Source: Mycobacterium uberis (GTDB lineage Bacteria > Actinomycetota > Actinomycetes > Mycobacteriales > Mycobacteriaceae). From it: 37,856 nucleotides of DNA. The stretch spans positions 1 to 37,856 of the forward strand of contig NZ_QAYL01000021.1 in NCBI RefSeq assembly GCF_003408705.1, written 5' to 3'. This document shows positions 17,865 to 27,080 of this stretch, piece after piece. The position numbers and the translations under genes were made by a program. A model generated the notes under the pieces. It did no database searches and had not been told where the DNA came from. It saw nothing but the letters and a program-made list of their open reading frames with translations. Positions within the stretch are counted from its first letter, which is position 1, and the number at the start of each line of letters is the position of its first letter.

Positions 17865-18524
17865 TCATCCCGCGTCGTTTCCCACCGCAGCCGCGATCTC
17901 GTCAGCACTTCCAAAAGCCCGCAGCAGCGTCTGGGCAACGCTACCGTCCGGCCGTAACACCACGGTTGCAGGCATCACATTTGCTACCCTTAGCGCCGCT
18001 GCAACACGCCGACGACCGTCCTGCAAGGTCGGCAGCCGCACATCAAGCTGCGTCAACCGCAGCAACGCGGCCGTCTCGTTCTCGTCTTGATGCACTGTCA
18101 CCACCGTCACGTCGGATCCGGCCCGACGTTGATACTCGGCCACCGCGGGCATTTCGCTCAAGCATTGCGCGCACCAACTCGCCCACAAGTTCAAGACCAC
18201 TCGACGTCCGGCCAACGCCCGAGCGACGTCGACAGCTGAGCCGTCCGACGCGCATTCCAGCACCACACCGCGCAGTACCGCCGGGCCGGGACCATCCCCC
18301 GGATGGGGGCATGGTAACAGCTTCGCACGTTTCCGTGGCGTCACCAACGCAGCCACAGTGTCAGCACCACGGTGTTCGCGCTCGATGGTTGTCCGGATCG
18401 TAACAGTGGATGGCATATTGTCGCGAAGCTGGCCGACCAGCGCCGCCGTCAGTACAGCCACTACCGCAAGTATTGCAGTGTTCAAAGCAGTGTTAGAATG
18501 GATGTTTGGTGTCCAAGTCTTCAT
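17865..18524 (-). CDS. Membrane-anchored thioredoxin-like protein (Rv3673c)
   Basis: Intact, 219 residues. One N-terminal helix (NTALNTAILAVVAVLTAALV, residues 11-30) anchors a periplasmic TlpA/ResE-type thioredoxin domain. The active site is WASWCAQCLSEMPAV with a CxxC pair, and the cis-Pro region is NVMPATVVL. The expected role is thiol-disulfide exchange in exported proteins; the redox partner is unknown. It sits 32 bases downstream of nth and upstream of the broken Nudix gene and marP, all on the minus strand. MarP itself depends on a disulfide, so a shared function is possible but not shown. Confidence 0.93.
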   Translation of the reverse strand: MKTWTPNIHSNTALNTAILAVVAVLTAALVGQLRDNMPSTVTIRTTIEREHRGADTVAALVTPRKRAKLLPCPHPGDGPGPAVLRGVVLECASDGSAVDVARALAGRRVVLNLWASWCAQCLSEMPAVAEYQRRAGSDVTVVTVHQDENETAALLRLTQLDVRLPTLQDGRRRVAAALRVANVMPATVVLRPDGSVAQTLLRAFGSADEIAAAVGNDAG

Positions 18525-18556
18525 TGCGGTCCCAACAAAGTGGAGCTGAATGGTCG

Positions 18557-19378
18557 TTATCTCTCAGCCTTGACTTGTAGCCCAGCCAGAGCCAGCAAGT
18601 GCGCGGTTTCCGGGCCTTGAACCAGGGGCGCGGCCAGCAGCAGTTGAGTGGGACCGAGCCCAAAGGAGGGACAGTCCTTGGCAAGCACGCAAACACCGCA
18701 TGCCGGTTTGCGCGCATGGCACACCCGACGGCCGTGGAAAATCACTCGGTGGCTCAGCAGGGTCCACTGATCGCGTTCAATCAGTGGACCAACCGCATGT
18801 TCCACCTTGACCGGATCCTCTTCGGCCGTCCAACGCCACCGCCGCACCAATCGTCCAAAATGCGTGTCGACGGTGATTCCGGGGACACCGAATGCGTTTC
18901 CCAGAATGACGTTGGCGGTCTTGCGTCCCAAACCGGGTAACGTCACTAGCTCCGCCATGGTCGAGGGCACCTCGCCATCGAACCGCTCGACTAGGGCTTG
19001 CCCGAGTCCGATGAGCGCAGCCGCCTTGTTGCGGAAGAAGCCTACGGGACGTATGAGGTTTTCTAACTCAGCGCGATTCGCTTGCGCATAATCCAGCGCA
19101 GCCGAGTACCGCGCGAACACAGCTGGCGTCGTCAAATTCACCCGCTTATCGGTGCTCTGCGCCGAAAGAATGGCGGCTACCGTCAACTCGAGTGGTGACG
19201 TGAAATCCAATTCGCAGTACACGCGTGGAAACACTTGCGCAAGTATACGATTCATCCGTCGCGCCCGTCGCACCAAACCCAACCTGGTTTCCCCGATCCA
19301 GCGCCGGGACACGTCAACGCTGGGCGTAGGTGGAGGGGGCATTGATTTAGCACGCCCGGACGACTTTGCCGCTGTCAC
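18557..19378 (-). CDS. nth: Endonuclease III (DNA glycosylase/AP lyase)
   Basis: Intact, 273 residues from an ATG at 19378; the first 30 or so residues extend beyond the usual Nth core. The helix-hairpin-helix and catalytic region is [20 protein letters not shown] followed by [11 protein letters not shown], with the lyase Lys in GRKTA and the Asp in VDTH. The C-terminus has the iron-sulfur loop with spacing C-x6-C-x2-C-x5-C ([17 protein letters not shown]). It removes oxidised pyrimidines in base-excision repair. The gene is divergent from the membrane-protein gene at 19423, with about 44 bases between starts. A few residues follow the cluster beyond typical Nth. Confidence 0.96.
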   Translation of the reverse strand: MTAAKSSGRAKSMPPPPTPSVDVSRRWIGETRLGLVRRARRMNRILAQVFPRVYCELDFTSPLELTVAAILSAQSTDKRVNLTTPAVFARYSAALDYAQANRAELENLIRPVGFFRNKAAALIGLGQALVERFDGEVPSTMAELVTLPGLGRKTANVILGNAFGVPGITVDTHFGRLVRRWRWTAEEDPVKVEHAVGPLIERDQWTLLSHRVIFHGRRVCHARKPACGVCVLAKDCPSFGLGPTQLLLAAPLVQGPETAHLLALAGLQVKAER

Positions 19379-19422
19379 CTACGACAGAGTACTGATTTCG
19401 TAATACCACTGAGACGTTGGCC

Positions 19423-19782
19423 ATGTTTACTCTCCTTGTGTCATGGTTGCTGGTGGCTGGTGTGCCGGGGCTGCTGATAATCGCAACGCTTGGATTGGGG
19501 CAGCTGGAGAAGGAGCTGGCCCAGGACACCGTAAGCGTTATCGACGTCGCCGAGTTTCTTGAACACGCCGAAGCTGTGGATGTAGACACCTTGGCCCGGG
19601 AAGGCATGGCGAAGGCGATGGTATACCTCTGTAAGCGCCAGGCCGAACGACTCCACGATTCCCCGCTGTTCCTGTTAGGCGAGTTGGACGATCCCGCTGA
19701 TACCAACTTGCCCGCGCCACTACATAGGCATGCGCGGGTCAGTCTGCAGTTTGACGCAACCCAACACGTCAATCGTGTGTAG
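19423..19782 (+). CDS. Small membrane protein (Rv3675)
   Basis: 119 residues from the ATG at 19423 (an in-frame TTG two codons earlier is less likely). One N-terminal membrane helix (TLLVSWLLVAGVPGLLIIAT) is followed by a soluble, acidic helical region (EFLEHAEAVDVDTLAREGMA) and a tail. I know no function for this family. It matches the position and size of Rv3675, between nth and crp, and is transcribed toward crp with a 111-base gap that can hold the crp promoter. Confidence 0.8.
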   Translation: MFTLLVSWLLVAGVPGLLIIATLGLGQLEKELAQDTVSVIDVAEFLEHAEAVDVDTLAREGMAKAMVYLCKRQAERLHDSPLFLLGELDDPADTNLPAPLHRHARVSLQFDATQHVNRV

Positions 19783-19893
19783 CGTTGGCAAATTGAACCT
19801 GTTGGCCCTAGCCTCTAGGTTCGTCAGCGAATACAGAGGCAAACTTGCGGTTAGCCTACCCATATCACATCGCAGGAAAGCTAAAGGGGCAAA

Positions 19894-20568
19894 GTGGACG
19901 AGATCCTGGCAAGGGCAGGAATCTTCCAAGGGGTGGAACCCAGCGCCGTTACCGCGCTGACCAAGCAACTCCAACCTGTCGACTTCCCCCGTGGACATAC
20001 GGTTTTCGCTGAAGGTGAGCCAGGAGATCGGCTGTACATCATCGTCTCAGGTAAAGTCAAGATCGGTCGCCGTTCGCCAGACGGCCGGGAGAACCTGCTC
20101 ACGATTATGGGCCCGTCGGACATGTTCGGCGAGTTGTCAATCTTCGACCCAGGGCCACGAACATCCAGCGCGACCACGATAACCGAAGTCCGGGCGGTGT
20201 CGATGGATCGCGATGCGTTGAGGGCATGGATCGCCGATCGCCCAGGAATCGCCGAACAGCTATTGCGGGTGCTGGCCCGACGGCTGCGGCGGACCAACAA
20301 CAATCTGGCCGACCTCATCTTCACTGACGTGCCCGGTCGAGTAGCCAAGCAGCTGCTGCAGCTCGCCCAGCGTTTCGGCACCCAGGAAGGCGGCGCGATG
20401 CGAGTCACCCACGACCTGACACAAGAGGAGATCGCTCAATTGGTGGGCGCTTCTCGGGAGACAGTAAATAAGGCGCTGGCCGATTTCGCCCACCGCGGCT
20501 GGATTCGCCTGGAGGGCAAAAGCGTACTGATCTCCGACTCTGAACGCCTAGCCCGCCGAGCAAGATAA
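19894..20568 (+). CDS. crp: cAMP receptor protein, global regulator (Rv3676)
   Basis: Intact 224 residues, nearly identical to M. tuberculosis Crp as I remember it. GTG start at 19894 with AAAGGGG four bases upstream. The N-terminal cyclic-nucleotide fold holds [19 protein letters not shown] and the phosphate-binding cassette [18 protein letters not shown]. The dimer helix is followed by a winged helix-turn-helix ([20 protein letters not shown], recognition helix SRETVNKAL). It binds TGTGA-N6-TCACA-type sites and controls many genes in M. tuberculosis. Its preservation next to the dead metallo-beta-lactamase gene suggests strong selection. A terminator-like hairpin follows. Confidence 0.97.
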   Translation: MDEILARAGIFQGVEPSAVTALTKQLQPVDFPRGHTVFAEGEPGDRLYIIVSGKVKIGRRSPDGRENLLTIMGPSDMFGELSIFDPGPRTSSATTITEVRAVSMDRDALRAWIADRPGIAEQLLRVLARRLRRTNNNLADLIFTDVPGRVAKQLLQLAQRFGTQEGGAMRVTHDLTQEEIAQLVGASRETVNKALADFAHRGWIRLEGKSVLISDSERLARRAR

Positions 20569-20585
20569 GTGCCCTTACACCGAGC

Positions 20586-20632
20586 CTGTAGTTAGCGCGG
20601 TTTCTACTCACACTTTCTCGCGCCAACTACAG
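20586..20632. terminator. Bidirectional terminator hairpin after crp
   Basis: CTGTAGTTAGCGCG (20586-20599) pairs with CGCGCCAACTACAG (20619-20632) at 13 of 14 positions, the A-C mismatch being at 20594. The loop is 19 bases and the hairpin is followed by TTTCAGT. It stands between the convergent crp and the Rv3677c relic. Confidence 0.65.
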
Positions 20633-20639
20633 TTTCAGT

Positions 20640-21160
20640 AGCGCAGACATCCCAGTTGTGTTTTTAACGGGCCCTATCGACCCCATACCAGAGCTTCTCG
20701 TCGATGTCGACATAGACATGTTGGACAGCCTGCCGTGCGGTCACGTCGTCACCAGGATCCCGTAACGCGACGCGCACCTGCTCCAGCCGGTACACCAGGC
20801 ATCCCGACGCGACCTATGCGAAGTTGGCCAAGTCCAGCCCCCTGCTAGACAGGACCTTGCACCGGCCCAGACCGCGTAGCCGGTGCAGTGATTCCAGTTA
20901 GTTCTTCCAAGCTGCCGTGGTCAGACTTGACCATGGTGGTACCGCGGCCCAGCGCGGCCACCCGTGCGATGTGCTCATCGTCGAGCTTGGGATCCACAGT
21001 TCATAAACTCATCACTGCCCGGACCATGCAGCACCCAGGTGTCGGCGCCCTCCAACGTCGGCAAACCGGGGTTGTACACCAACAGAACCAACGCCGCGTC
21101 GGTGACCGTCCATAGCTGATGATACGCGGGAGGAACCAGCAGCTCGGTAATCTCGACCAA
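20640..21160 (-). pseudogene. Rv3677c relic (metallo-beta-lactamase fold hydrolase)
   Basis: The N-terminal frame (20975-21160) reads VEITELLVPPAYHQLWTVTD then LLVYNPGLPTLEGADTWVLH and GPGSDE, the start of the lactamase-like domain. The remaining part, near 20640-20800, encodes VRVALRDPGDDVTARQAVQH and VDIDEKLWYG, the C-terminal winged-helix-like end typical of LACTB2-type proteins. The metal-binding HxHxDH segment and everything between is absent, so about 250 bases are deleted. Stops and frameshifts occur as well. The M. tuberculosis gene has about 264 codons in this same position between crp and ridA. Confidence 0.85.
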
Positions 21161-21165
21161 GGAAG

Positions 21166-21621
21166 CTAGCCAACTTCCACGATTAACTCGACTTCCACTG
21201 GCGCATTAAGCGGTAGCTCTGCCACGCCGACTGCCGAACGCGCATGCTTCCCTTTATCGCCAAATACTTCGGCGCACAAGTCGGATGCTCCGTTTATGAT
21301 GCTCGGCTGGCCGTTGAAGCCCGGCGCAGAGGCTACGAACCCAACGATTTTAACCACCCGGATCACCGAGTCGATCCCCACCAAGGAATTCAATGCCGCC
21401 AGCGCATTGAGAGCGCAGAACCGCGCTAGCGCCTTGCCCTCGTCTGGGCTGACATCGGCACCTACTTTGCCGGTCCGCGCCAGTTGTCCATCCTCGATCG
21501 GTAGCTGGCCCGAGGTATATACCAAGTTGCCGGTGCGCACCGCCGGAACATAGGAAGCCAGCGGCACCACCACTTGGGGAAGCTCAATACCTAGTTGCTT
21601 GAGCCGGGCCAAAACGCTCAC
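21166..21621 (-). CDS. RidA/YjgF-family protein (Rv3678c)
   Basis: Intact, 151 residues from a GTG at 21621. It has the RidA fold pattern: NLVYTSGQLPIEDGQL early, a central helix (EGKALARFCALNALAALNSL), and the end HARSAVGVAELPLNAPVEVE with LIVEVG. The catalytic Arg region of RidA is represented by KHARSAVGV. RidA proteins destroy reactive enamine/imine intermediates; some subgroups have other roles. The start overlaps the stop of the small Rv3678A gene as GTGA, so translation is probably coupled. Downstream is the dead Rv3677c gene. Confidence 0.92.
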   Translation of the reverse strand: MSVLARLKQLGIELPQVVVPLASYVPAVRTGNLVYTSGQLPIEDGQLARTGKVGADVSPDEGKALARFCALNALAALNSLVGIDSVIRVVKIVGFVASAPGFNGQPSIINGASDLCAEVFGDKGKHARSAVGVAELPLNAPVEVELIVEVG

Positions 21622-21779
21622 TTCGGACGCTTCAAATATGCGACATGCTGCTCTCCCGTGGGGCCGGGCAGCACCGCCACCAACTCCCAGCGATCAGCAC
21701 CCCACTGGTCGAGGATTTGTTTGGTGGCATGCGTCAACAACGGAACCGTGACGTACTCCCAAGCGGTCGGTTGGCTCAC
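21618..21779 (-). CDS. 53-residue DUF4177-like protein (Rv3678A)
   Basis: A short intact gene with GTG start at 21779 and TGA at 21618-21620. The product begins MSQPTAWEYVTVPLLTHATK, continues QILDQWGADRWELVAVLPGP and ends TGEQHVAYLKRPK. The WEYVTVPLL...GWELV pattern is that of DUF4177, in which the usual Gly before WEL is Arg here (DRWEL). Length and sequence match Rv3678A of M. tuberculosis. Function unknown. It overlaps ridA by GTGA and is divergent from the Get3-like ATPase gene at 21903. Its presence shows that the long plus-strand open frame upstream of 21903 is not coding. Confidence 0.9.
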   Translation of the reverse strand: MSQPTAWEYVTVPLLTHATKQILDQWGADRWELVAVLPGPTGEQHVAYLKRPK

Positions 21780-21902
21780 AGTGTTAAGTCTATCTATCAG
21801 ATTTCAACAGCTCTGGTCAGCCCGGTGGCCAGCTACGAACCCGTGTTGGAAGTCCCTACCCACTTTCCGAGTAACGCAAAACGCTCGGGTTACCATGCGG
21901 TA

Positions 21903-22925
21903 GTGGCACCCACCTCTAACGGCGGTAGTTCCGTCGGCTGGCCTGCCCGCTTGTCTAAGGCGCGTTTGCACTTTGTGACAGGCAAAGGCGGTACCGGAAA
22001 GTCGACGGTAGCGGCCGCTTTGGCACTGACTCTGGCGGCAGGAGGCCGCAAAGTCCTTCTCATCGAAGTCGAAGGGCGTCAAGGGATTGCACAACTCTTC
22101 GATGTCCCACCACTGCCACACCAAGAGCTAAAGATCGCAACCGCTGAGGGCGGCGGACAGGTCAACGCTTTGGCTATCGACATCGAGGCCGCGTTCTTGC
22201 AATATCTCGACATGTTCTACAACCTGGGCCTTGCCGGACGAGCCATGTGCCGCATCGGTGCGATCGAGTTCGCAACAACGATCGCACCCGGCCTGCGCGA
22301 CGTGCTGCTCACCGGCAAGATCAAAGAGTCGGCGGTGCGCATAAACAAAGGGACCAAGAATCCGGTCTATGACGCGATAGTCGTCGACGCTCCGCCGACC
22401 GGCCGCATCGCGCGTTTCCTGGATGTCACCAAAGCGGTGTCCGATTTGGCCAAGGGCGGGCCAGTGCATTCACAGAGCCAGGGCGTAGTGAAGTTGTTAC
22501 ACTCCGGCCAGACAGCTATTCATCTGGTCACCCTGCTAGAGGCGTTGCCGGTGCAGGAAACACTGGAAGCCATTAAGGAGCTTGCCGACATGGAGCTCCC
22601 GATCGGCAGCGTGATCGTGAACCGAAATATTCCGTGCCACCTAGGGCCCCACGACCTTACAAAGGAGGCCGGGGGCGATGTCGATGCAGACGCGGTACGG
22701 GAGGGTTTAGCGATGGCCGGAATCAAACTTAACGACGCCGACTTCGCCGGCTTACTTACCGAGACAATTCAGTATGCTACGCTAATCACCACGCGCGCCG
22801 AGGCAGCTCAGCAACTCGATGCCTTGCAGGTGTCACGATTAGAATTACCGGCAATCTCCGGTGGTGTCGACCTCGGTAGCCTCTACGAGCTCTCTGAGTT
22901 CCTTGCGCAACAGGGTGTTCGGTGA
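21903..22925 (+). CDS. Get3/ArsA-like ATPase, first of a pair (Rv3679)
   Basis: I place the start at the GTG at 21903, giving 340 residues, the length of Rv3679. The open frame extends 86 codons upstream but runs antisense through Rv3678A. The deviant P-loop is [20 protein letters not shown], with the signature Lys in GKGGTGKS. Switch-type Asp residues occur in [20 protein letters not shown]. In M. tuberculosis the two neighbouring ATPases Rv3679-Rv3680 form a complex reported to protect against glycerol-related toxicity. In eukaryotes Get3 delivers tail-anchored membrane proteins. The stop overlaps the GTG of the next gene (GTGA), so the pair is translationally coupled. Confidence 0.94.
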   Translation: MAPTSNGGSSVGWPARLSKARLHFVTGKGGTGKSTVAAALALTLAAGGRKVLLIEVEGRQGIAQLFDVPPLPHQELKIATAEGGGQVNALAIDIEAAFLQYLDMFYNLGLAGRAMCRIGAIEFATTIAPGLRDVLLTGKIKESAVRINKGTKNPVYDAIVVDAPPTGRIARFLDVTKAVSDLAKGGPVHSQSQGVVKLLHSGQTAIHLVTLLEALPVQETLEAIKELADMELPIGSVIVNRNIPCHLGPHDLTKEAGGDVDADAVREGLAMAGIKLNDADFAGLLTETIQYATLITTRAEAAQQLDALQVSRLELPAISGGVDLGSLYELSEFLAQQGVR

Positions 22926-24067
22926 CTAGCATCACTGCCCAGAAGCCATTGACCCTCGACATGGCAACGATTTTGGCCGACACCTCTAATCGAGTGGTGG
23001 TGTGTTGTGGCGCCGGGGGCGTAGGCAAAACGACCACTGCAGCCGCGATGGCATTGCGGGCTGCCGAATATGGCCGCAGTGTAGTCGTTTTGACGATAGA
23101 CCCAGCCAAGCGGCTAGCACAAACGTTGGGAATCAACGATCTCGGCAACACCCCACAGCGGGTACCACTGGCACCCGAAGTTCCTGGCGAGTTGCACGCG
23201 ATGATGCTTGATATGCGCCGCACATTCGACGAAATGGTGGTCCAATATTCCGGACCGGAGCGGGCACAAGCTATTCTGAATAATCAATTTTACCAGACAG
23301 TTGCTACTTCGCTTGCTGGCACGCAGGAATACATGGCGATGGAGAAACTCGGCCAGCTACTCAGCCAGGACCGCTGGGACCTGGTGGTGGTGGACACCCC
23401 ACCGTCACGCAACGCACTGGATTTCCTGGACTCGCCAAAAAGGTTAGGCAGCTTTATGGATAGCCGGCTGTCGAGGCTGTTACTCACTCCCGGACGAGGT
23501 ATTGGGCGGCTGGTAACCGGCGCCATGGGATTGGCGATGAGGGCCTTGTCCACTGTACTCGGTTCACAGATGTTAGCCGACGCAGCAGCTTTCGTGCAAT
23601 CGTTGGATACCACATTCGGCGGTTTTCGCGAAAAAGCGGATCGCACCTACGCGCTGTTGAAGCGGCGCAGCACCCAGTTCGTGGTGGTATCAACGGCCGA
23701 ATCCGATGCACTGCGCGAAGCGTCTTTCTTCGTCGATCGGTTATCACGGGAAAACATGCCACTGGCCGGGCTGGTGCTAAATCGCACCCACCCGATGTTG
23801 TGCGCGTTATCGGTGGAGCGGGCAATCGATGCAAGCGAGACGCTTCGAGCTGAGATCATCGATTCGGCGGCCGCGTCATTGGCGGCAGCGGTGCTGAGGA
23901 TTCATGCTGATCGCGGGCAGACCACCAAGCGTGAAATCCGGTTGCTATCTCGCTTCACCGGAGCTAACCCCCACGTACCGGTCATCGGAGTACCCTCACT
24001 ACCGTTCGACGTCTCGGACCTAGAGGCGCTGCACACGCTCGCCGATCAGATCACTGTGGCTCGCTGA
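22922..24067 (+). CDS. Get3/ArsA-like ATPase, second of a pair (Rv3680)
   Basis: Intact 381 residues, GTG start overlapping the previous stop. The P-loop is [20 protein letters not shown]; the position of the deviant signature Lys (GKGG) is Ala (GAGG). Later motifs are [40 protein letters not shown] and VLNRTHP. TIDPA is the switch I-type motif of the ArsA/Get3 family and [12 protein letters not shown] the switch II-type. Partner of the 21903 gene (BagA/BagB-type pair in the M. tuberculosis literature). Next to it, on the other strand, is the whiB4 relic. Confidence 0.94.
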   Translation: MTSITAQKPLTLDMATILADTSNRVVVCCGAGGVGKTTTAAAMALRAAEYGRSVVVLTIDPAKRLAQTLGINDLGNTPQRVPLAPEVPGELHAMMLDMRRTFDEMVVQYSGPERAQAILNNQFYQTVATSLAGTQEYMAMEKLGQLLSQDRWDLVVVDTPPSRNALDFLDSPKRLGSFMDSRLSRLLLTPGRGIGRLVTGAMGLAMRALSTVLGSQMLADAAAFVQSLDTTFGGFREKADRTYALLKRRSTQFVVVSTAESDALREASFFVDRLSRENMPLAGLVLNRTHPMLCALSVERAIDASETLRAEIIDSAAASLAAAVLRIHADRGQTTKREIRLLSRFTGANPHVPVIGVPSLPFDVSDLEALHTLADQITVAR

Positions 24068-24084
24068 GGAGCCGGGCAGTCGTA

Positions 24085-24400
24085 AGAAGAAAGTATAATA
24101 ATGAGTGAAGTGCCCAACGCTAGCGCTTGGTCATGTATCCTTAAACACCGAACTCGGCTTGACCGTATTCTATTGCCCTATTCGTCCGCGCCACACTCCT
24201 GAATGCTGGACAATAACGATAGATCACCGCAGCTTTACGTTGGGCAACACTCCGGACGAAAAGCGCATCCGGACCCATTGCCCTGCACAGCGCTTTAGAG
24301 GTCCGGACAAAACCTTATTGCTATTATCCACACTTTACCGGATATCTAAGTCGGGAGCCAATTGCGCGACGGCCTGATAACGACTTTTAGGGACACACGT
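24085..24400 (-). pseudogene. whiB4: whiB4 relic (Rv3681c), iron-sulfur redox regulator
   Basis: On the minus strand the frame reads RTSKALCRAMGPDALFVRSV then AQRKAAVIYRYCPAFRSVAR, matching the Wbl domain of WhiB4 (SKALCRTTDPDELFV...AQRKAAVICRHCPVMQECA). The first cluster Cys and the Cys in YCP remain. The Cys of the ICRHC motif is Tyr (IYRYC) and the fourth is lost in a frameshift. A later frame gives EFGV, a stop, and GYMTKR, the relic of the family G[VI]WGG turn (EFGVWGGMTER). The C-terminal basic region is missing. WhiB4 is an oxygen- and NO-responsive 4Fe-4S protein controlling oxidative stress genes in M. tuberculosis. This copy cannot bind the cluster normally. Confidence 0.88.
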
Positions 24401-24586
24401 GCCGTCCCACCATGATCATGGAATATGGAAATGCCCTCACACGCCCGTTTAGGCGGCTGGCCAGTGGCGAGAACGTAAATACTCAGTGCTAGGTCTCGAC
24501 AAAGTCACTGAATCGTCAGTCGCTAGAGTTTCTAGACGGCTTCGCCGCATGTCGCCACGCATACTGGGAAGACTAGTGTAGTACGC

Positions 24587-27013
24587 ATGTCGGAACGCAC
24601 CTCAACCACCCTCGTAGTCTTCAAGCTTGCGGGGTGTTGTCTGCTGGCCGGCGTCGTCGCTACCGCAATGATGTTCCCGTTGGCAGGCGGACTGGGACTG
24701 ATGTCTAACCGCGCCTCAGAAGTGGCCGTCAACGGATCAGCGCAACTTCTTGAAGGCGAAGTTCCCGCGGTATCAACGATGGTCGACGCGAAGGGAAACA
24801 TTATAGCGTGGCTGTACGCGCAACGCCGATTCGAGGTACCCACCGACAAGATCGCCGATACCATGAAGCTGGCCATAGTTTCCATCGAGGACAAGCGCTT
24901 TGCCGACCACAACGGTGTTGACTGGAAAGGCACCTTGACCGGACTGGCCGGCTACGCGTCCGGCGACATGGACACTCGCGGCGGTTCGACGATCGAACAG
25001 CAGTACGTGAAGAACTACCAGCTGCTGGTAAACGCCCAAACCGACACCGAAAAACGTGCGGCCGTTGAAACCACCCCGGCACGTAAGCTACGCGAGATCC
25101 GAATGGCGCTCAAGCTGGACAAAACATTCACCAAACCTGAGATCCTGACCCGCTACTTGAACCTGTTGTCGTTCGGCAACAATTCGTTCGGTGTACAAGA
25201 TGCAGCGCAGACCTACTTCGGTGTCAACGCATCCGACCTAGATTGGCAACAGGCAGCATTGCTGGCGGGCATGGTACAATCGACCAGTACGCTCAACCCG
25301 TATACCAATCCTGAAGGTGCGTTGGCCCGACGAAACTTGGTGTTGGACACCATGATCGAAAACCTGCCGCAAGATGCCAACGCATTACGCGCCGCTAAGT
25401 CCGAGCCACTGGGGATATTGCCGCAGCCCAATGAACTACCTCAAGGCTGCATCGCAGCAGGCGATCGAGCATTCTTCTGCGACTATGCTCAAGAATATTT
25501 ATCGCGGGCTGGGATAAGCAAGGATCAGCTGGCCAAGGGCGGCTACCTCATCCGCACCACGCTTGACCCGGAGGTCCAGGCCCCTGTCAAAGCGGCCATC
25601 GACAAGTTCGCCAGCCCAAACCTGGCAGGCATCTCCAGCGTGATGAGCGTCATCACGCCAAACAAGGATTCCCACCGCGTGATTGCGATGGCTAGCAACC
25701 GCAGATACGGGCTGGACACCGATGCTGGCGAAACCATGCGCCCACAGCCATTCTCCTTAGTTGGCGACGGTGCAGGATCTGTCTTCAAGATCTTCACCAC
25801 TGCCGCCGCGCTGGACATGGGAATGGGCATCAACGCCACCCTCGAGGTCCCGAGCCGGTTCCAGGCCAAAGGCATGGGAAGTGGCGGGGCTAAAGGGTGC
25901 CCTAAAGAAACGTGGTGCGTGATCAACGCCGGTAACTACCGAGGGTCGATGAACGTCACCGATGCGCTGGCCACCTCGCCTAACACCGCGTTCGCCAAGC
26001 TGATCCAGCAAGTCGGGGTGGCGCGCACGGTAGACATGGCGATCAAACTCGGATTGCGGTCCTATGCAAACCCCGGCACCGCCCGCGACTACAACCCGGA
26101 CAGCAACGAAAGCCTGGCGGACTTCGTCAAACGGCAGAACATCGGCTCGTTCACCCTGGGCCCGATCGAGGTCAACGCGCTGGAGCTATCAAATGTCGCG
26201 GCGACGCTGGCATCGGGCGGAGTGTGGTGCCCGCCGAATCCAATTGACAAACTGTTGGACCGTCACGGCAACGAAGTCACTATGACTACCGAGGCCTGTG
26301 ATCGAGTGGTGCCCGAGGGCTTGGCCAACACGCTAGCCAACGCGATGAGCAAAGACGCAGTGGGCAGCGGCACCGCGGCGAGTTCGGCCGGGGCAACAGG
26401 CTGGGATCTACTCATGTCAGGCAAGACGGGCACCACAGAAGCCCACCGATCCTCCGGCTTCGTGGGCTTCACCAACCACTACGCAGCGGCTAACTATATC
26501 TACGACGACTCCACCTCGCCAACGGATCTATGCTCCGGTCCGCTACGCCACTGCAGTGACGGTGACTTATACGGCGGTAACGAGCCAGCCCGCACCTGGT
26601 TCACCGCGATGAAGCCAATCGCCACCAAGTTTGGTGAGGTGCGCTTGCCACCAACCGATCCGCGCTATGTCGACGGCTCCCCCGGTTCACGGGTTCCAAA
26701 CGTGGTAGGATTGGATCTGGACGCGGCACGCCAGCGCTTGAAGGGAGCGGGCTTCCAAGTTGCCGATCAGCCTACTTGGGTTAACAGCACCGCCAGGCTC
26801 AACGAGGTAATCGGCACCACACCCAGCGGCCAAACAATTCCAGGTTCGATCATCACAATTCAAACCAGCAACGGCATCCCGCCAGCTCCGCCGCCGCCGC
26901 CGCCAGAGAGCAGCCCACCGATGCCGCCCCCGGTCGGGTCATCGCAGATCATCGAGATTCCTGGCCTGCCACCGATCACCATTCCGCTACTAGCACCCCC
27001 GCCACCCCCATAA
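24587..27013 (+). CDS. ponA2: Class A penicillin-binding protein PonA2
   Basis: Intact 808 residues. The order is a short N-terminal tail, a membrane helix (VVFKLAGCCLLAGVVATAMM), a GT51 glycosyltransferase domain (catalytic Glu101 in SIEDKRFADHNG, GGSTIEQQYVKNYQ, RKLREIRMALKLDKTFTKPE) and a transpeptidase domain. The transpeptidase shows SVFK with Ser398, SPNTAFAKL and KTG at 613-615. A PASTA domain (SRVPNVVGLDLDAARQRLKG ... TIPGSIITIQTSNG) and a Pro-rich C-terminus follow. It polymerises and cross-links peptidoglycan outside the membrane. In M. tuberculosis PonA2 supports stress and non-replicating survival. The whiB4 relic is divergent upstream, and the metallophosphoesterase follows after 67 bases. 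Confidence 0.97.
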   Translation: MSERTSTTLVVFKLAGCCLLAGVVATAMMFPLAGGLGLMSNRASEVAVNGSAQLLEGEVPAVSTMVDAKGNIIAWLYAQRRFEVPTDKIADTMKLAIVSIEDKRFADHNGVDWKGTLTGLAGYASGDMDTRGGSTIEQQYVKNYQLLVNAQTDTEKRAAVETTPARKLREIRMALKLDKTFTKPEILTRYLNLLSFGNNSFGVQDAAQTYFGVNASDLDWQQAALLAGMVQSTSTLNPYTNPEGALARRNLVLDTMIENLPQDANALRAAKSEPLGILPQPNELPQGCIAAGDRAFFCDYAQEYLSRAGISKDQLAKGGYLIRTTLDPEVQAPVKAAIDKFASPNLAGISSVMSVITPNKDSHRVIAMASNRRYGLDTDAGETMRPQPFSLVGDGAGSVFKIFTTAAALDMGMGINATLEVPSRFQAKGMGSGGAKGCPKETWCVINAGNYRGSMNVTDALATSPNTAFAKLIQQVGVARTVDMAIKLGLRSYANPGTARDYNPDSNESLADFVKRQNIGSFTLGPIEVNALELSNVAATLASGGVWCPPNPIDKLLDRHGNEVTMTTEACDRVVPEGLANTLANAMSKDAVGSGTAASSAGATGWDLLMSGKTGTTEAHRSSGFVGFTNHYAAANYIYDDSTSPTDLCSGPLRHCSDGDLYGGNEPARTWFTAMKPIATKFGEVRLPPTDPRYVDGSPGSRVPNVVGLDLDAARQRLKGAGFQVADQPTWVNSTARLNEVIGTTPSGQTIPGSIITIQTSNGIPPAPPPPPPESSPPMPPPVGSSQIIEIPGLPPITIPLLAPPPPP

Positions 27014-27080
27014 ACCCTTAAAAAGGCACTTTACCACCGGAATTGCGTTGTTGGTCCGCGACCGGCAGTAGGCTACTTGC

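Noticed and set aside
17828..18403. 191-codon plus-strand open frame.
   Set aside because: It is the complement of the intact thioredoxin-like gene; its Arg/Pro/Ser-rich composition is typical of an antisense frame.
21645..21902. 86-codon upstream extension of the Rv3679 open frame.
   Set aside because: It is antisense to the intact Rv3678A gene, and the 340-residue length from the GTG at 21903 matches the family.
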